NCBI RefSeq assembly: GCF_014069875.1
Contig: NZ_CP059676.1
Coordinates: 1,240,001 to 1,304,000, forward strand
Length of the DNA stretch: 64,000 nt
Direction of reading: 5' to 3'
Origin: Flaviflexus equikiangi
GTDB taxonomy: Bacteria > Actinomycetota > Actinomycetes > Actinomycetales > Actinomycetaceae
Each line of letters begins with the position of its first letter. Positions within the stretch are counted from its first letter, which is position 1. A program made the translations under genes and the position numbers. The notes below the pieces were generated by a model. The model ran no database searches, was not told the DNA's origin, and saw only the letters and a program-made list of their open reading frames with translations. Shown in pieces: positions 61,751-64,000 of the stretch.

Positions 61751-61754
<4 letters not shown>
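61311..61754 (-). CDS. PUA/EVE-like domain protein
   Basis: 147 aa. GTG at 61754 overlaps the mpg stop (GTGA), so I prefer it to an in-frame start at 61811. The layout LVNPDLAYDPYPDWGAWAPL, RWNTGMRRQGIEPGDRGLIV (about 38-57) and GLVGACLTTSPIYCGPHWNP resembles EVE/PUA-like folds, which bind modified bases in DNA or RNA. The pairing with the mpg base-excision glycosylase is suggestive. Family call is by eye and moderate. Confidence 0.65.
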
Positions 61755-63806
<2,052 letters not shown>

Positions 63807-63807
63807 T

Positions 63808-63813
63808 TACCAT
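63808..63813 (+). promoter_or_regulatory. -10 box for leaderless argF transcript
   Basis: TACCAT ends 6 nt before the ATG at 63820. No ribosome binding site is seen in the 91-bp argH-argF gap. Confidence 0.55.
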
Positions 63814-63819
63814 GGCGCA

Positions 63820-64000
63820 ATGACACAGAACATGCGTGGACGTAGTTTCCTCAAAGAGTCCGACTTCTCTCCTGAACAATGGTTGTCCTTTGTCGAACTC
63901 GCGGCGGAACTGAAGGCCGAACGCCACGCCGGTCAGGAGCGTCAGCGACTGGCTGGGCGCTGCATCGCACTCATCTTCGAGAAGACGTCCACTCGGACTC
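63820..64000 (+). CDS. argF: Ornithine carbamoyltransferase, N-terminal part (cut by window end)
   Basis: The frame gives 60 residues ending at the carbamoyl-phosphate site [11 protein letters not shown], the STRT signature of the family. The start [20 protein letters not shown] fits ornithine rather than aspartate carbamoyltransferase. ATG at 63820 fits a leaderless transcript; ATG at 63832 is the alternative. The remaining four fifths of the gene lie outside the window. Confidence 0.9.
   Translation, partial: MTQNMRGRSFLKESDFSPEQWLSFVELAAELKAERHAGQERQRLAGRCIALIFEKTSTRT

Overview
The window is a contiguous piece of chromosome from a high-GC actinobacterium. The 16S/23S/5S operon, the actinobacterial signature genes (whiA, opcA, an ANTAR regulator like PdtaR, steA and an mctB/steB-like gene, tlyA next to nadK and recN) and the gene order all support this. 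Several blocks follow the order I know from Mycobacterium tuberculosis (Rv1420-Rv1449, Rv1605-Rv1638, Rv1688-Rv1699). The rRNA sequence and the compact genome fit the order Actinomycetales, probably Actinomycetaceae; I do not assign a genus. No insertion sequence, prophage, CRISPR array or plasmid gene was seen. This is almost entirely a core-genome window.

Layout. 1-3060 (+): the end of transaldolase, then zwf and opcA (oxidative pentose phosphate pathway), closed by a strong terminator. 3061-3788: gene-free. 3789-15251 (-): uvrA-uvrC-rapZ-yvcK-whiA, then gap-pgk-tpiA-secG. 15356-17966 (+): an MBL-fold hydrolase, a YciI-like protein and an SBF-type transporter coupled by GTGA overlaps, then a glutamine amidotransferase. 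17963-25024 (-): terC under a probable Mn2+ (yybP-ykoY) riboswitch, uvrB, coaE, pcp, a siderophore-interacting flavoprotein and rpsA. 25235-29794: a methyltransferase (+), polA (-), a hotdog thioesterase (+) and an ANTAR response regulator (-). 30076-38535 (-): tRNA-Leu(CAA), pyk, and a hisF-hisI-trpE-(membrane protein)-trpC-trpB-trpA-lgt operon. 38581-39153 (+): a small P-loop kinase-like gene. 39121-52335 (-): a long run of a repeat/TPR protein, a HAD phosphatase, a 50-aa protein, tlyA, nadK, recN, steA, mctB/steB, a short MraY/WecA-like protein, a MurJ-like flippase, a GT4 glycosyltransferase and a NUDIX hydrolase. 52618-54189 (-): an FGGY sugar kinase. 54451-59618 (-): the rRNA operon. 59984-63728 (-): argH, mpg, a PUA/EVE-like protein and tyrS. 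63820-end (+): the start of argF.

How it works together. The window holds central carbon metabolism (pentose phosphate, lower glycolysis, pyruvate kinase), nucleotide excision repair (uvrA, uvrB, uvrC) with polA, recN and mpg, Trp/His/Arg biosynthesis, envelope and division functions (lgt, whiA, yvcK, rapZ, steA, mctB/steB, MurJ-like), and translation (rrn, rpsA, tyrS, tlyA).

Novelty. I found no clear undescribed multi-gene system. The most interesting items are: (1) a 789-aa protein with about 15 near-identical Arg/Asp/Gly/Phe-rich repeats joined to a TPR-like domain and an acidic tail; (2) at least nine transcription-unit heads with a TANNNT box exactly 6-7 nt before the start codon, a strong signature of leaderless mRNAs; (3) the probable Mn2+ riboswitch of terC; (4) a coaE with an unrecognised C-terminal domain; (5) a short MraY/WecA-like protein inside a SteA/MctB/MurJ-like cluster.
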